The translations under genes were made by a program, and so were the position numbers. From NCBI GenBank assembly GCA_949752745.1, contig OX457026.1, positions 41,145,894-41,209,893 of the forward strand: DNA of 64,000 nucleotides, in the 5' to 3' direction. Of this stretch, positions 54,961-64,000 are shown piece after piece (positions within the stretch are counted from its first letter, which is position 1; the number at the start of each line of letters is the position of its first letter). The notes under the pieces are model-generated. The model saw nothing but the letters and a program-made list of their open reading frames with translations, did no database searches and was not told the origin of the DNA. Source of the DNA: Protula sp. h YS-2021. Taxonomy: Eukaryota; Annelida; Polychaeta; Sabellida; Serpulidae.

Positions 54961-55610
54961 CCATAATGCTTGTTCAACGTACAATAATGCGTTGTATTAG
55001 TTTGTGTTGCTAATTTATGTATAATTTGTATAATTTGTTTAATATAATTTGTATAATTTGTTTCAGCCTGTTGAGGTTAGAAGTTGCATACTATGTCCTT
55101 TTTATATAACTAAACAAAAAACATTTTGTATGCTTTTGTTGCAAAAAATAATGATAAATAAATGAAATGTCAGCGATATAGTTAATGTACTTGAATCCAC
55201 AGTAATTCTCGGAGGCTTATTTATAATCGGAAACATCTATAACAATTGAATAATTCTACGAATTCCTTAGTTTTAAGGTGAGTTTCATAATTTAAAGGAT
55301 TAACATTAAGTCGTTACACAAGAATACAGATCTATGTTTGATTGACTTAAGCAAAACATTTAAAAACATCAAACCTGTAGATCTATAAAAACAACAAATA
55401 ATGACATTTTGTAGAGGTTGGCTGTTGGATAATAACGGTAAAGCCAACTTTTTTTCGATTTAGTGGTTGTTTCGAATGATGTTTCCAGGAACTGTTTTGA
55501 TTGTTTACATTCCTGAGAGTTGATTTATAAAAATAAAAACGCGAAAATTATATGTGTTCTTTTTTTATCTAAACAACTTCACATTTACGCAGAAATATTG
55601 TTTTGTTATT

Positions 55611-55637
55611 ATGGCGGATTCAGATACATTGATGCTG
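55611..55637 (+). CDS. TTC21B: TTC21 exon 1 (27-nt coding part)
   Basis: TTATT|ATGGCGGATTCAGATACA, nine codons (MADSDTLML), followed by donor CTG|GTAAGT. The 5' UTR runs upstream; no TATA box was identified. The following exon starts in phase 0, consistent with this end. Confidence 0.78.
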
Positions 55638-58600
55638 GTAAGTTGACAGTAAAAATGCATTAACAGTTAATAGCAAATTATCGCCCATAATATGTGGCCT
55701 CTGACCACAATTACGAGAGAGAAGAGAACGAATGGTTACAGTAGGTCTTAATTGATACAATAAAATGTGACCATCTTTCGCTTTCGTAAGCAAGTTTATT
55801 TGGTGAATTATCTTAAAATAAGGAATATTTGAGTCGTAAGAGTTGCCAAATTCGTATCTGGCATATTTAGTAGTAGCTCTGACTTGTATAACATCGTACA
55901 TCTCTCTGTCAGAGCTACGAAGCCTTCCATTGTTCCACTAATAGGGGTCAATTTGATATTTTCTGAGGCACGAATCCTGCATACCAATCCCTTTTATTCA
56001 AACATCTACAGAAAGTTCATGCCCAATATGCCCTTATTGTAAAACAGGCACAATTTTTAGTGAGCTGTATATCTTTTATTTGTTCATAAAAGTGCAGACA
56101 AGTTAGCTTGCGCACCCACCTCAAATGTTTGTTTACATTCTGGCCTTTAAATGTCACGTGACCAAAGTCAAGGGACCGAAAATTTAAATAAAGGAGTCAT
56201 AGTTTATTTCTAAAATACATGCTAAAATAGTTGATAGATGCAAAGTTAGGTGTAAATTTATTTTGTATACCCACAATATTTGACTTTTTATTTTTACGTT
56301 CTTTTTGAAATATCAATTTAAGAGCTTTTTGGTGGATAATTGCAAAAGTTATTGTTACTATTTCACGTAATAAAGTATGCTGCCTGTATACAAACAAATG
56401 TCAATTATTGCGGGAGATTGGGGTTATTTCCGTATTATTTTCTTTTAAAGAAAGCGTAACACAGAAGTTGTATATGATTACCGTTGTACTTTGAGGGCCT
56501 TGAGCAAATGCCAATAAAAACCTATGGGTCGTTGAATCTCGCACAAAGTAGCCACAGGGGTGCCTCAAAGCGAGCGCAGTTGACTTGCTTTTCGTTATAT
56601 AGCGAGGCTTTGAAGCGGTGCCTGGAAACTTTTTAGCGCACCGCTTCCTGGAGCTAATTTATTAGAGTCGGAATTTAACGTTTTATTTTCACCAGTTCTG
56701 ATTTGCTGTAACCAACTTTATCTCCGCTCCTTTGTACATTTCCTGGTAGAACAGACTGACACTCTAAATTTACTATTATGTGGCACATGCAGTCAGTAAA
56801 AAGGTTAATACTGCAAAATAATTACAATAAGCTGGACTTCTTAATCCAAGCTGACCCTTCCATCTTCCCAAGACAGAAGGGGTCACAGTTCCTGTAATAA
56901 AAATGGCCATTGACCTCAACTTTCGAGGCTATGGATCTTTCGTCGCAGGTTCCAAAACGCCGAGGTTCGAACTGATTGAATTTTCCTTAAAAAGTAGACT
57001 GGGAAGAGTGCTGGCGCATTATTTCCGACCTCGACCAAACTACACAACTAGAGTAAAGCATGGTTTTGCAATTATATATTCAGTCATGTTGTGGGCGATA
57101 ATGGCGGTTTCTATGTCATGATTTCAAGAAAACATTTTTTTTCTCAGTGCAAGATTGTTTTTGACCATATGACCACAAAAATTGTACGCCATAATTTATA
57201 GCTGGGCCATTTATGTGATGCACCATTTCTAAAATAACGCCATTGGCTCGTGTCGTGCGCCGAGAACGGCAAAATTGGCCTCAGTGATAAGTCCTATTAC
57301 AGGAGCTATGACGCTTCCTCTTATAGAAGAGTCATGTAGGACTGAACTATTCTAGAAAAAAATTACTGTGTAATATTTTTGGTTTATACGTGTCGAGTTA
57401 AAAAATGAGTAAAATTCAAAAACTGGAAATCCGCGGTTGCTATTTTCCAATCGGCATAGCAAAAAGTTCAATCGAAAGACCCCCATTTTTTAGTTATTTC
57501 ATTTCTTCTAAAGGTCTAGTACATCTGATTTTGTTCTAGATTTGTTCTAGATCGTCTCTCTAGCATTAGAAGATTAGAAAGTCTGTGTAAAATTAGCTGT
57601 GGTCCATGATCATCTGAATGCGCATTGGCCTGTGAATAAGAGACTTATTTACAGCTGGCGTTATATATCGTTTACATTCAGTTAAGTTCTTCTTGCGCTC
57701 ATTAAAGGTTTTTAATGAGCTCATTAAGTATACTGGTTTTTAGCACGCAAAACATTTAAGCTACATTGAAATGACAGGGCAGCTACCATATTAGGCAGAT
57801 ATATGTAAAACTTTTACAGATACAAAGTGAAAAAAATTAGAAAAACATGTCACTCTAAAGATTACGTGTAATTTTATTTGTGCCTATTCTCCGCCGCAAT
57901 TTAATTACAACTTTCAAAGTCGTTTAAGAATTCAACTATACAAGCACTGGAAATATCGGCGGAACTTTCACGTGCGCACAAAAAATGGAAATTGAAATTT
58001 TTGCTATTGAAACCCATTATAAGGTAGGTAAGCGCTATGATTAGGCAGTTAAGGCACATGGTATGATATCAGCATAGTCATATTGGTCGCCCAACTGTCC
58101 ACAATGAGGGCTATTTTTTTTTTTATTTTTTTTTTTGTTTACGCTATTTGATTAGGAAGATGAAATTTGGCGCACAGATACAGGGTGATGAGACGTCGTG
58201 AAATCCGCCGATATTTTTACCAAATTGAGGTCAAACTATTTTTTATCTCAAAATGGTTTCCAGAAAACGCGTCCTACAAGGTTTGACAACGATATATGGC
58301 AAAGGTATATAGGGTAATGAGTCCTCGTGAAATCGGCCTTTTTCGCTTTACCTTGACCTCCAAGGTTAAAGTTAAATGGAGGTCAAAATAGTTTTAAATC
58401 CTTATTTATCACAAAAACTAGCTAGAAATTGCGCTCAGATCTTTGTTTGAACCCCAACAGAGTTTAACGTCGCGATCTGAATCTCAGCATTCAGGGTCAA
58501 TGTAAAAGTTAAGTGATCTTTGTTTATTGAAAAGCGTTAGAGAACGATTGGCCATTATCCAAAAATGGTTACAGATGGAGCGATTTTGAGCTTGTTTTCG

Positions 58601-61600
58601 ACCCTTTGAGCCTAAAAGACGTTATGTAAGACTTTATTTCGGAAAACAAAATACCAAGCTGATTGAGGGCACATTTCGAAAAAATTGTTTACGCACAAAT
58701 ACATAACGGCTTGGTACAAAGATGTCAAAATTGTAAATTTCGTATTAAAATCAGTACTTTAATTTGCGTCAGTGAATTCTTTTCATGAGTATTGCAATGA
58801 GATTTTGAACATTGTCTGCTATCAGGGAAAGCTGAATTACTGGTGTAGGGAGAAACACTGGAGGCACATGCAGACAGCCGCGCTGGAGGGGCAAGCCAAG
58901 TATACAGCTGATCCCGTCTTGAAATTCTTCTATGCGTACAGTTTATTATGTGAAGGTGAGTTTTGATGGATTGAAGGAAAATAAATTGTTATATTAGTTT
59001 GCATAAAACAAAGTAGCTTGCAGCGTGCGTTTACACCTAAACTTTGAATCACCTTAAGTCCAAGGAAGACCAACCCAGAGAAAAATACAAGGATCAGGAT
59101 CCCACCAGGATAAAATGCCGGGAATCGCAATGGTGGGTTCACCGGGATCCTGTTGACAGTAATTGAAACCTCAGGACAGAACTACAGGCGTCACGGAATA
59201 AGTGGGACCTCAGCCGGGATCCTGGCGCATTTGCAGTGGTGGACTGGGGAGTTTGCACTATTGGGATAACAACCGGATCCCTGCCTAAGCCGCCCGAAAT
59301 GCCGGGATTTTCCGAAATCTCGGCGGTGTAGAATACAATTTACCGCGATCACGGGATAAACAGAATGTCACAATTGTGAGCGAGGAAAGTTTAAAAAGAT
59401 TAAATTAAAGTTTAGAATTAACCTTTAAAAATTATTAAAAGAAAATGAATTAAATGGATTAACGCTACACCATTACAAGTTAATATAAACCTTACTTAGG
59501 ACGAGAGTCCAAAGAAAATGGGAATGGTACGGGTTCGGTCAATATTTACTTTTAACTTCGGGACATATTTCTCTGTACTTCCCTCTTGACCATGTTTTAT
59601 TCCTTTTGTTATATAGTTTGAATTTCTTTTATACCGTTTTAGCCCATTTTGAAATTAAATTAAATTGCACTATTTTGATTAAAAACTAATCAGTCCATTA
59701 GTCTGCCAGTAATCGGTAATTTACGTCCGCCATATTTAAATTTTCTTTTGCTGTGAACTCTAGTTGTAATGGTTGTACCCAGAATACTTTAATGGCAAAT
59801 TAAAGAAACCCCCCTGCCCTTCATTTAGATTAATATTTGTGTAAATAAAAAAAGAAATAGTAAAGACACAGCCATCTGAAAATTTGAAGTGGGTCAAACG
59901 CTCCTAGAACAGAGATGGTATGAAAACGACACACAAAATATTTGCCAAAAAAAAAACAATTGAAGAAATATATCTCTAACTGACTGTAATATGTCGGTCT
60001 CTAAGTGTTTGATAACTGAAAAAGAAATCAAGACATAATCATGATCTGACTTGTCCTTTAGCGCTTCCAGTTGACCAAAAATATCATTCAAACAAAATTT
60101 GAACAACATTTGTCCTGCAGTTTTCAAAACATTGCATTCTATTTTTTATAAAAATGTAATATTTTTCCTTATTGTTCAATTCTAAATTAAAGAAAAAAAA
60201 ATCATGTGTTTTATATTTGAACCTCTTCATCACACGAATTTTATGCAGAAACGTATTGGAGGTGATCATGTACTTACCTGGATATTACTATTTTCTAGGA
60301 TTCTGAAAAATTAGCTTAAATATTTGGGAAAAAAAACCTGGTTGAAAAATCTTTACTAACGCCAGGGATATTATCTTACCATCTTAAAATTTTCAATAAT
60401 ATAAGTAGACACTAATACTTACCTGTCTTTTTAGCCCCAACTTCTACAGAAGCAGGGGCTGTAGCAGTCGTTAAAAGTATGTGCGTATATACGCTTTTAA
60501 AGTTGAAAAATCGTATATCCTCCTATACGCCTGAATGTCTTGGAGTTTTGGGTGATGGTAGCAGACATAAGTACCTGCCTGGCTATTAGTTTTTTGGCAA
60601 TTCGCCAAAAATTGGCGGAAATATTGGCCAAAAACCAAATATTGCCAAAAAAATTCGCAAAATCTTAACTATAATCGACTGAAATAGACTTACTGTGTTG
60701 AAATTTTAAATGTAGGTAATAAGCGTTACTACCCACCTGGCTTTTACTTTATTTTTGGTGATTTGCCAAAAACTGGCGAAAATTTTGGCGAAAAACCAAA
60801 GAATTTCAGAAAAGTTTTAACCAGCTGTTGAAATTTTATGTGAAGGTAGCAGGAGTTACTGTCTACCTGTTTGTTCCTCTTTTTGGTGATTGGCAAAAAA
60901 TTGGCGGAAAGTTTGGCGAAAAAGCAAAAAAAAAAAAAAAAAAAAAAAAAATCAGTTTATCTTAACTAACTGCTGAAAACTAGTCGTACTGTCTTGAAGG
61001 TAGTGAAGGTAGCAAAAGTTACTATCTACTTGTCTGTTACTCTTTTTGTGATTGGCCATGTTGGGCGAAAAACCAAATCATTTACGGTAAAATCTTAACG
61101 AACTGCTGGAAAATAGCCTTACCATCTTAAAATTTTAGGTGAAGTTAGCAGACATTATTACCTACCTGGCTATTACTTTTTTGGTGATTGGCCAAAAAAC
61201 TGACGGAAATTTTGGCCAATTTTGGCCAAACTCCAGGAAAATAGCCTTACTGTCTTGAAATGTTAAGTAAGAGTGGCAAGTATTACTACCTATCTACAGG
61301 GTTGAGATTTCGCGGTCGCCCGTGGCGACCAACTTTTGGCTCGGGCGACCAACTTTTTCGAGCTGGTCGCCCGAGTGGCGACTAACTTTCTTTCTGAGTA
61401 TTTTCAGGTAAATTTTGCAAGAATTGCGCCGGGCGACTAATTTTTGTGCATGGCGACTTACTTTTTAAAGTTGGTCGCCCTCCGGGCGACCAGAAAATTT
61501 CACGAAGCCTCAACCCTGTATCTAGCTGTTACTCTTTTTGGTGACAGCCTTACACACACCATATCGCCCACGGGGGATAGACGTACTTCTGGAGACGTAG

Positions 61601-62723
61601 TTAAGTTCAAATAGCTCTAATCGATTCTGTATTTGGTGAAGGCCAAGACATAGCAGAGTTTCGGCTAGGGTTTTCTCGTCAGCGAGCCCGGCAGAGCGTC
61701 TGAAGGCTATGCTGGAGGTTCACGTTTGCACTGGTTTATATACTGGCATTCTCAGATAATTACAGTTGAATTGCAATGTGTAATTGCAATCACAAGAATT
61801 GCCAATATATTTCGAATAGAGTAATTGTGGTTGCAATTCAGGAGAGTTCAATAATACCTTTCCTCTATACTCAGATGCACACAGGAATCCTGTCATCGTG
61901 CCCTTCTATACGTTCAATACAGATCAAAAGGTATTGGGGGTGGGGGGTGTGACAAGGGTGAGTTTCAGCCGCAGGTGGGGGGGGGGGGGGTCGTCCCAGG
62001 TCTGCAAAATCGGGGGTTCTGTCACGGAGAGGGGGGTTCAGTCCAACATTCTACATCCTATGTTGACATAACATAAAAACCAGTACAACATATAATGTAT
62101 TTTCACTGTCACATAAGTAATGTCTGATGTAATGTCTGAAGTAATGTCACCGGGGGGGGGGGGGGGGGGTGGGGGAGGGAGTTGACAGCGGGGGCAGATT
62201 ACCGTTTACCTTTCACAACAGAACTTCAGCAATTGTAATTAGACAAAATGGCCTGTCAACTAACTTCTTAATACCGTCTCGCAGCTTATGACTTAACTGG
62301 ATGACTAAAATGGATAGGCGGACTACAGTTGCTAAATATTCAAAACCAGGCATTTGGTTAATTTTGGCTAGTAATCACACAGTGAAAATATCGATTAATG
62401 TCGCAGATGCCAATTTCGACCAAGTGTCACTCGGCTGAATTTTGGGATACCCTCATTTCCATATGGCAACCGTCTGCAAAACAGCAGAAAAAAATCAAAG
62501 CAATGGTGAAATTATAACAGTTACTCATGCTTTCATTAGTCACACAAGTTGCCAATTGAATGGTTATAATCGGGAAGAGGAATGTTCCATGATCTGATAT
62601 TGTGCGTTTCAGAACGGGTACAAGAGTCGATGCGCGAGCTGGATGTGCTGAAGGACAAGCGAGACGTGAACCTCTGCTCTACCATGGCCCTCATCCTCGC
62701 CCACAAAAGGAGCAGAAACGTCG
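55611..62723 (+). CDS. TTC21B: TTC21-type (IFT139) gene, 5' part: first three coding exons
   Basis: Family knowledge: TTC21 proteins are long tetratricopeptide-repeat proteins of the intraflagellar transport A complex, needed for retrograde movement in cilia. Exons 55611-55637, 58826-58955 and 62613-62723 join in frame to 89 codons plus one base. The peptide begins MADSDTLML, continues GKLNYWCREKHWRHMQTAAL, DPVLKFFYAYSLLCEG, ERVQESMRELDVLKDKRDVN and LCSTMALILAHKR. The length before the first helix and the DPVLKFF, DVNLCSTMALI and AHKR blocks fit both vertebrate paralogs; LCSTMALI is closer to TTC21A. The symbol is therefore approximate. The rest of the gene is beyond the right edge. It is in the same orientation as the RAP1GAP-like gene, 14 kb downstream of its stop. 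Confidence 0.9.
55638..58825 (+). other. TTC21 intron 1 (3.2 kb)
   Basis: Mostly unrecognised AT-rich sequence. Near 58540-58640 a stretch with GTTACAGATGGAGCGATTTT and TTTTCGACCCTTTGAGCCTA looks like a reverse-complement relative of the 139-bp family at 27960. The open frame at 56903-57121 has no recognisable domain. Confidence 0.7.
58540..58650 (-). repeat. single diverged unit of the 139-bp family
   Basis: On the - strand it reads CTTACATAACGTCTTTTAGG, CTCAAAGGGTCGAAAACAAG, CTCAAAATCGCTCCATCTGT. This matches TTACATATCGTCTTTTAGGC / AAAGGGTCGAAAATAAGCTC / AAATTCGCTCTACCTCT at 28206-28265. Confidence 0.65.
58826..58955 (+). CDS. TTC21B: TTC21 exon 2
   Basis: The acceptor is TGCTATCAG|GGA and the donor is TGTGAAG|GTGAGT. 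It is 130 nt, phase 0 in and phase 1 out. It encodes GKLNYWCREKHWRHMQTAAL then EGQAKYTADPVLKFFYAYSL, the first TPR-like helices of TTC21 proteins. Confidence 0.92.
59090..59345 (+). repeat. GGGATCC-rich low-copy internal repeat
   Basis: CAGGATCCCACCAGGAT, CACCGGGATCCTG, GCCGGGATCCTGGCGC and AACCGGATCCCTG recur within 250 bp, with paired GCCGGGA motifs near both ends (59109 and 59303). Nature unknown; an inverted-repeat element is possible. Confidence 0.4.
60540..61560 (+). repeat. diverged tandem array, unit about 130-160 bp, about six units
   Basis: AGGTGAAGGTAGCAGACATT-type, ACCTACCTGGCTATTACTTT-type, TTGGTGATTGGCCAAAAATT-type and CTTAACTAACTGCTGAAAAT-type blocks recur near 60560, 60715, 60846, 61005, 61145 and 61273. 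The last unit is interrupted by the element at 61297. Confidence 0.8.
61297..61518. mobile_element. 222-bp MITE with 6-bp target duplication
   Basis: The ends are CAGGGTTGAGATTTCGCGGT and GAAAATTTCACGAAGCCTCA then ACCCTG; the first 10 bp (CAGGGTTGAG) are an exact inverted repeat. TATCTA flanks both sides (61291-61296 and 61519-61524). Inside, GGTCGCC and GGCGACC motifs alternate (at least eight), so the single strand can fold extensively. Removing it restores the tandem-array unit. The CAGGG ends resemble hAT-type elements, but hAT duplications are normally 8 bp. Superfamily uncertain. Confidence 0.85.
62613..62723 (+). CDS. TTC21B: TTC21 exon 3
   Basis: The acceptor is TGCGTTTCAG|AA and the donor is AACGTCG|GTCAGT. 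It is 111 nt, phase 1 in and phase 1 out. It encodes ERVQESMRELDVLKDKRDVN then LCSTMALILAHKRSRNV, one TPR unit. The next exon lies beyond the window. Confidence 0.92.
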
Positions 62724-63849
62724 GTCAGTACTGTAGGCCGTTAGAGAGGCAGTGACATTTGTGCCAATTCAAAGTTTGTTCAAAGCTTTGGTGTTAATTT
62801 ATGTTATGATGTTGGTTGCGTTGTGTTTAATTTGGTTTAAAGTAAGTGGTTAGCTCTGCCATTTTATATATTTATTTAAATCCAGAGAATGGCAGGGGTA
62901 TACGCTAATAATAGCAACTAGAACAGCGGGCCATTTCTGAAGGCTTGTCTTAGCAACTGGGATTAATGCCGAAGACTACTCCGGTACGCCCGACAGTTAC
63001 TGGCACGTAATGTCTGTAGAAGGTGCACGGTACTGGCGGATGATGATCTTCGGTATTTTGTCTTCGGTAGCTTCGACAGTACTTGGCATGTCATGACACT
63101 GAGAGAATTTCTCATAGATTTGGGCGATGCTTTTACTTCTTGCACTTTTTCAACGGGTTACAGAACAATAATATAAAAAAGATAACTTTTCCTAACTCAT
63201 TGGCTGTCTTGATTGCCTGCATCAATTTAAAAGGATAAGATTAAAGAAAAAACATCTGGCCCAAATGTCATGCTTTTCACTTCTGGCCGAAATATCTCTG
63301 GCCACTATATAAACGTGTTTTTAGAGCAGCCGACTATATCGTGCGGGTCTTATCACATCAATAGAGGGGCATCCGTCGTCTGTATGTACGCGTGTAAACT
63401 TTTACTTAAAATGCATCTTCTCCTTCAGTTTTGGTCGGATTCCTCTCAAATTTTATTACACGAATGTTCTCTAGGTAGGCCGCTCTTTAAACATTTTTTT
63501 TTGGCGATCCGCCAAAAATTGGCTAAATGGGGGGCATTTGAAAATTTTCGGTTGCCAATTCTCAAAGTGCTTCTTCTCCTACAGTTTTGATAAGATTTTC
63601 TTCAAATTTTGTACGAATATTCTCTAGGTATATTCGTACCATATTTATGGAATGCATTACCTTACAGTATTAGAGCATCTAAGTCAGTTCATGTTTTTAA
63701 GAGAGACCTCAAAACTCATTTATTTCTGCACTATTTCTTGTAGGTCATATCCATCTGTCATGCAGTTCTGTTTTATAAGTTCATTTGCTTGTTTGGTATT
63801 GTAAAGCGCTTAGAGCTTTTATTAGAATAAGCCCTAAATAAGTGTATCT

Positions 63850-63902
<53 letters not shown>

Positions 63903-64000
63903 GGTAGACCTCTTTCGAAAAATTACTCATTTTGGCGATCCGCAAAAAATTGGCTAAAGCGGCGTATTTAAAATGTTTGTTGCCAATTTTCAAAATACTT
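62724..64000 (+). other. TTC21 intron 3 (partial)
   Basis: It holds a LINE 3' end (63630-63902) and flanking sequence with TTTTGGCGATCCGCCAAAAATTGGCTAAA-like blocks at 63500 and 63932, which look like a direct duplication of about 430 bp separated by the LINE. No exon was seen. Confidence 0.7.
63630..63902 (+). pseudogene. LINE 3' end with (AAT)n tail
   Basis: 63630-63743 encodes IFVPYLWNALPYSIRASKSV then HVFKRDLKTHLFLHYFL and a stop, the conserved C-terminal segment of CR1/L2/RTE-type reverse transcriptases (LWNxLP...FKxxLKTHLF). About 110 bp of 3' UTR with AAAGCGCTTAGAGC follows, then an (AAT)n tail (63850-63902). It is truncated at its 5' end, as usual for LINEs. It looks younger than the other LINE remnants because this stretch has no frameshift. 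Confidence 0.82.

Larger units (their letters stand above)
41603..55610. other. 3' UTR and intergenic region (14 kb)
   Basis: The first 1-1.3 kb is probably the RAP1GAP 3' UTR. The rest holds an inverted-repeat element (43755-44535), the 60-bp array (46941-47535), a TTA run, TA/CA microsatellites near 49114-49308, and LINE reverse transcriptase remnants (47890-48240, 52300-53640, 54440-54960). Other open frames here (for example 45557, 49309, 51386) have no recognisable domain. Confidence 0.7.
58956..62612 (+). other. TTC21 intron 2 (3.7 kb)
   Basis: It holds a CCGGGATCC-rich block (59090-59340), a diverged tandem array (60540-61290, resuming to about 61560) with a MITE inside (61297-61518), a reverse-complementary GGCGAT/GCCAAAA-rich sequence, and G-rich runs near 61940-62180. 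The block at 62400-62455 resembles 29005-29080. Confidence 0.75.

Noticed and set aside
56903..57121. 72-aa open frame in TTC21 intron 1
   Set aside because: No recognisable motif or splice support.
59894..60127. 77-aa - strand open frame
   Set aside because: AT-rich chance frame within the TTC21 intron; no family match recognised.

Overview
The window is animal nuclear DNA. Its genes are split by GT-AG introns and most of the sequence is repeats. The gene content (a RAP1GAP-type gene followed by a TTC21/IFT139-type gene), the intact DIRS-type retrotransposon, and the short inverted-repeat and hairpin-headed repeats fit a lophotrochozoan, most likely a mollusc. That placement is inference; I could not run a search.

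Region 1 (1-41602, + strand) is the 3' part of a Rap1 GTPase-activating protein gene. I rebuilt twelve coding exons from splice sites, phase and family similarity: 350-456, 3341-3416, 7754-7992, 17681-17810, 18334-18489, 19949-20107, 23061-23210, 26554-26777, 27119-27212, 39118-39223, 41033-41118 and 41471-41602. They join without a frame break into 552 codons plus a stop. They cover most of the RapGAP catalytic domain, including the Asn-thumb segment, a Ser-rich linker and a C-terminal coiled coil. The 5' exons lie upstream of the window.

Region 2 (29131-37097, inside the 11.9-kb RAP1GAP intron, - strand) is an apparently complete DIRS-like tyrosine-recombinase retrotransposon of about 8 kb. 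It has perfect 163-bp inverted terminal repeats, an internal complementary region matching both outer ends, a Gag-like ORF, an RT-RNase H ORF with its catalytic residues, and a tyrosine recombinase ORF with its R/H/R/Y residues. A decayed DIRS RNase H fragment (24960-25640) and an isolated, diverged DIRS terminal repeat (39690-39900) lie in other introns of the same gene.

Region 3 (41603-55610) is the 3' UTR and intergenic DNA. It holds microsatellites, a ten-copy 60-bp satellite, an inverted-repeat element and broken LINE reverse transcriptase fragments on both strands.

Region 4 (55611-end, + strand) is the 5' end of a TTC21 (IFT139, intraflagellar transport complex A) gene. Three coding exons are visible (55611-55637, 58826-58955, 62613-62723) and the gene runs off the right edge. 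A 222-bp MITE with a 6-bp target duplication sits in a tandem array in its second intron, and a LINE 3' end with an (AAT)n tail sits near the right edge.

The introns also share a dispersed hairpin-headed repeat with a unit of about 300 bp, called Repeat A here, at 1-300, 3721-4440, 13163-14645 and 37121-38060. One copy is cleanly split by an 848-bp inverted-repeat element. The two host genes have no obvious joint function. Most of the other long open frames are simple-repeat translations or chance.
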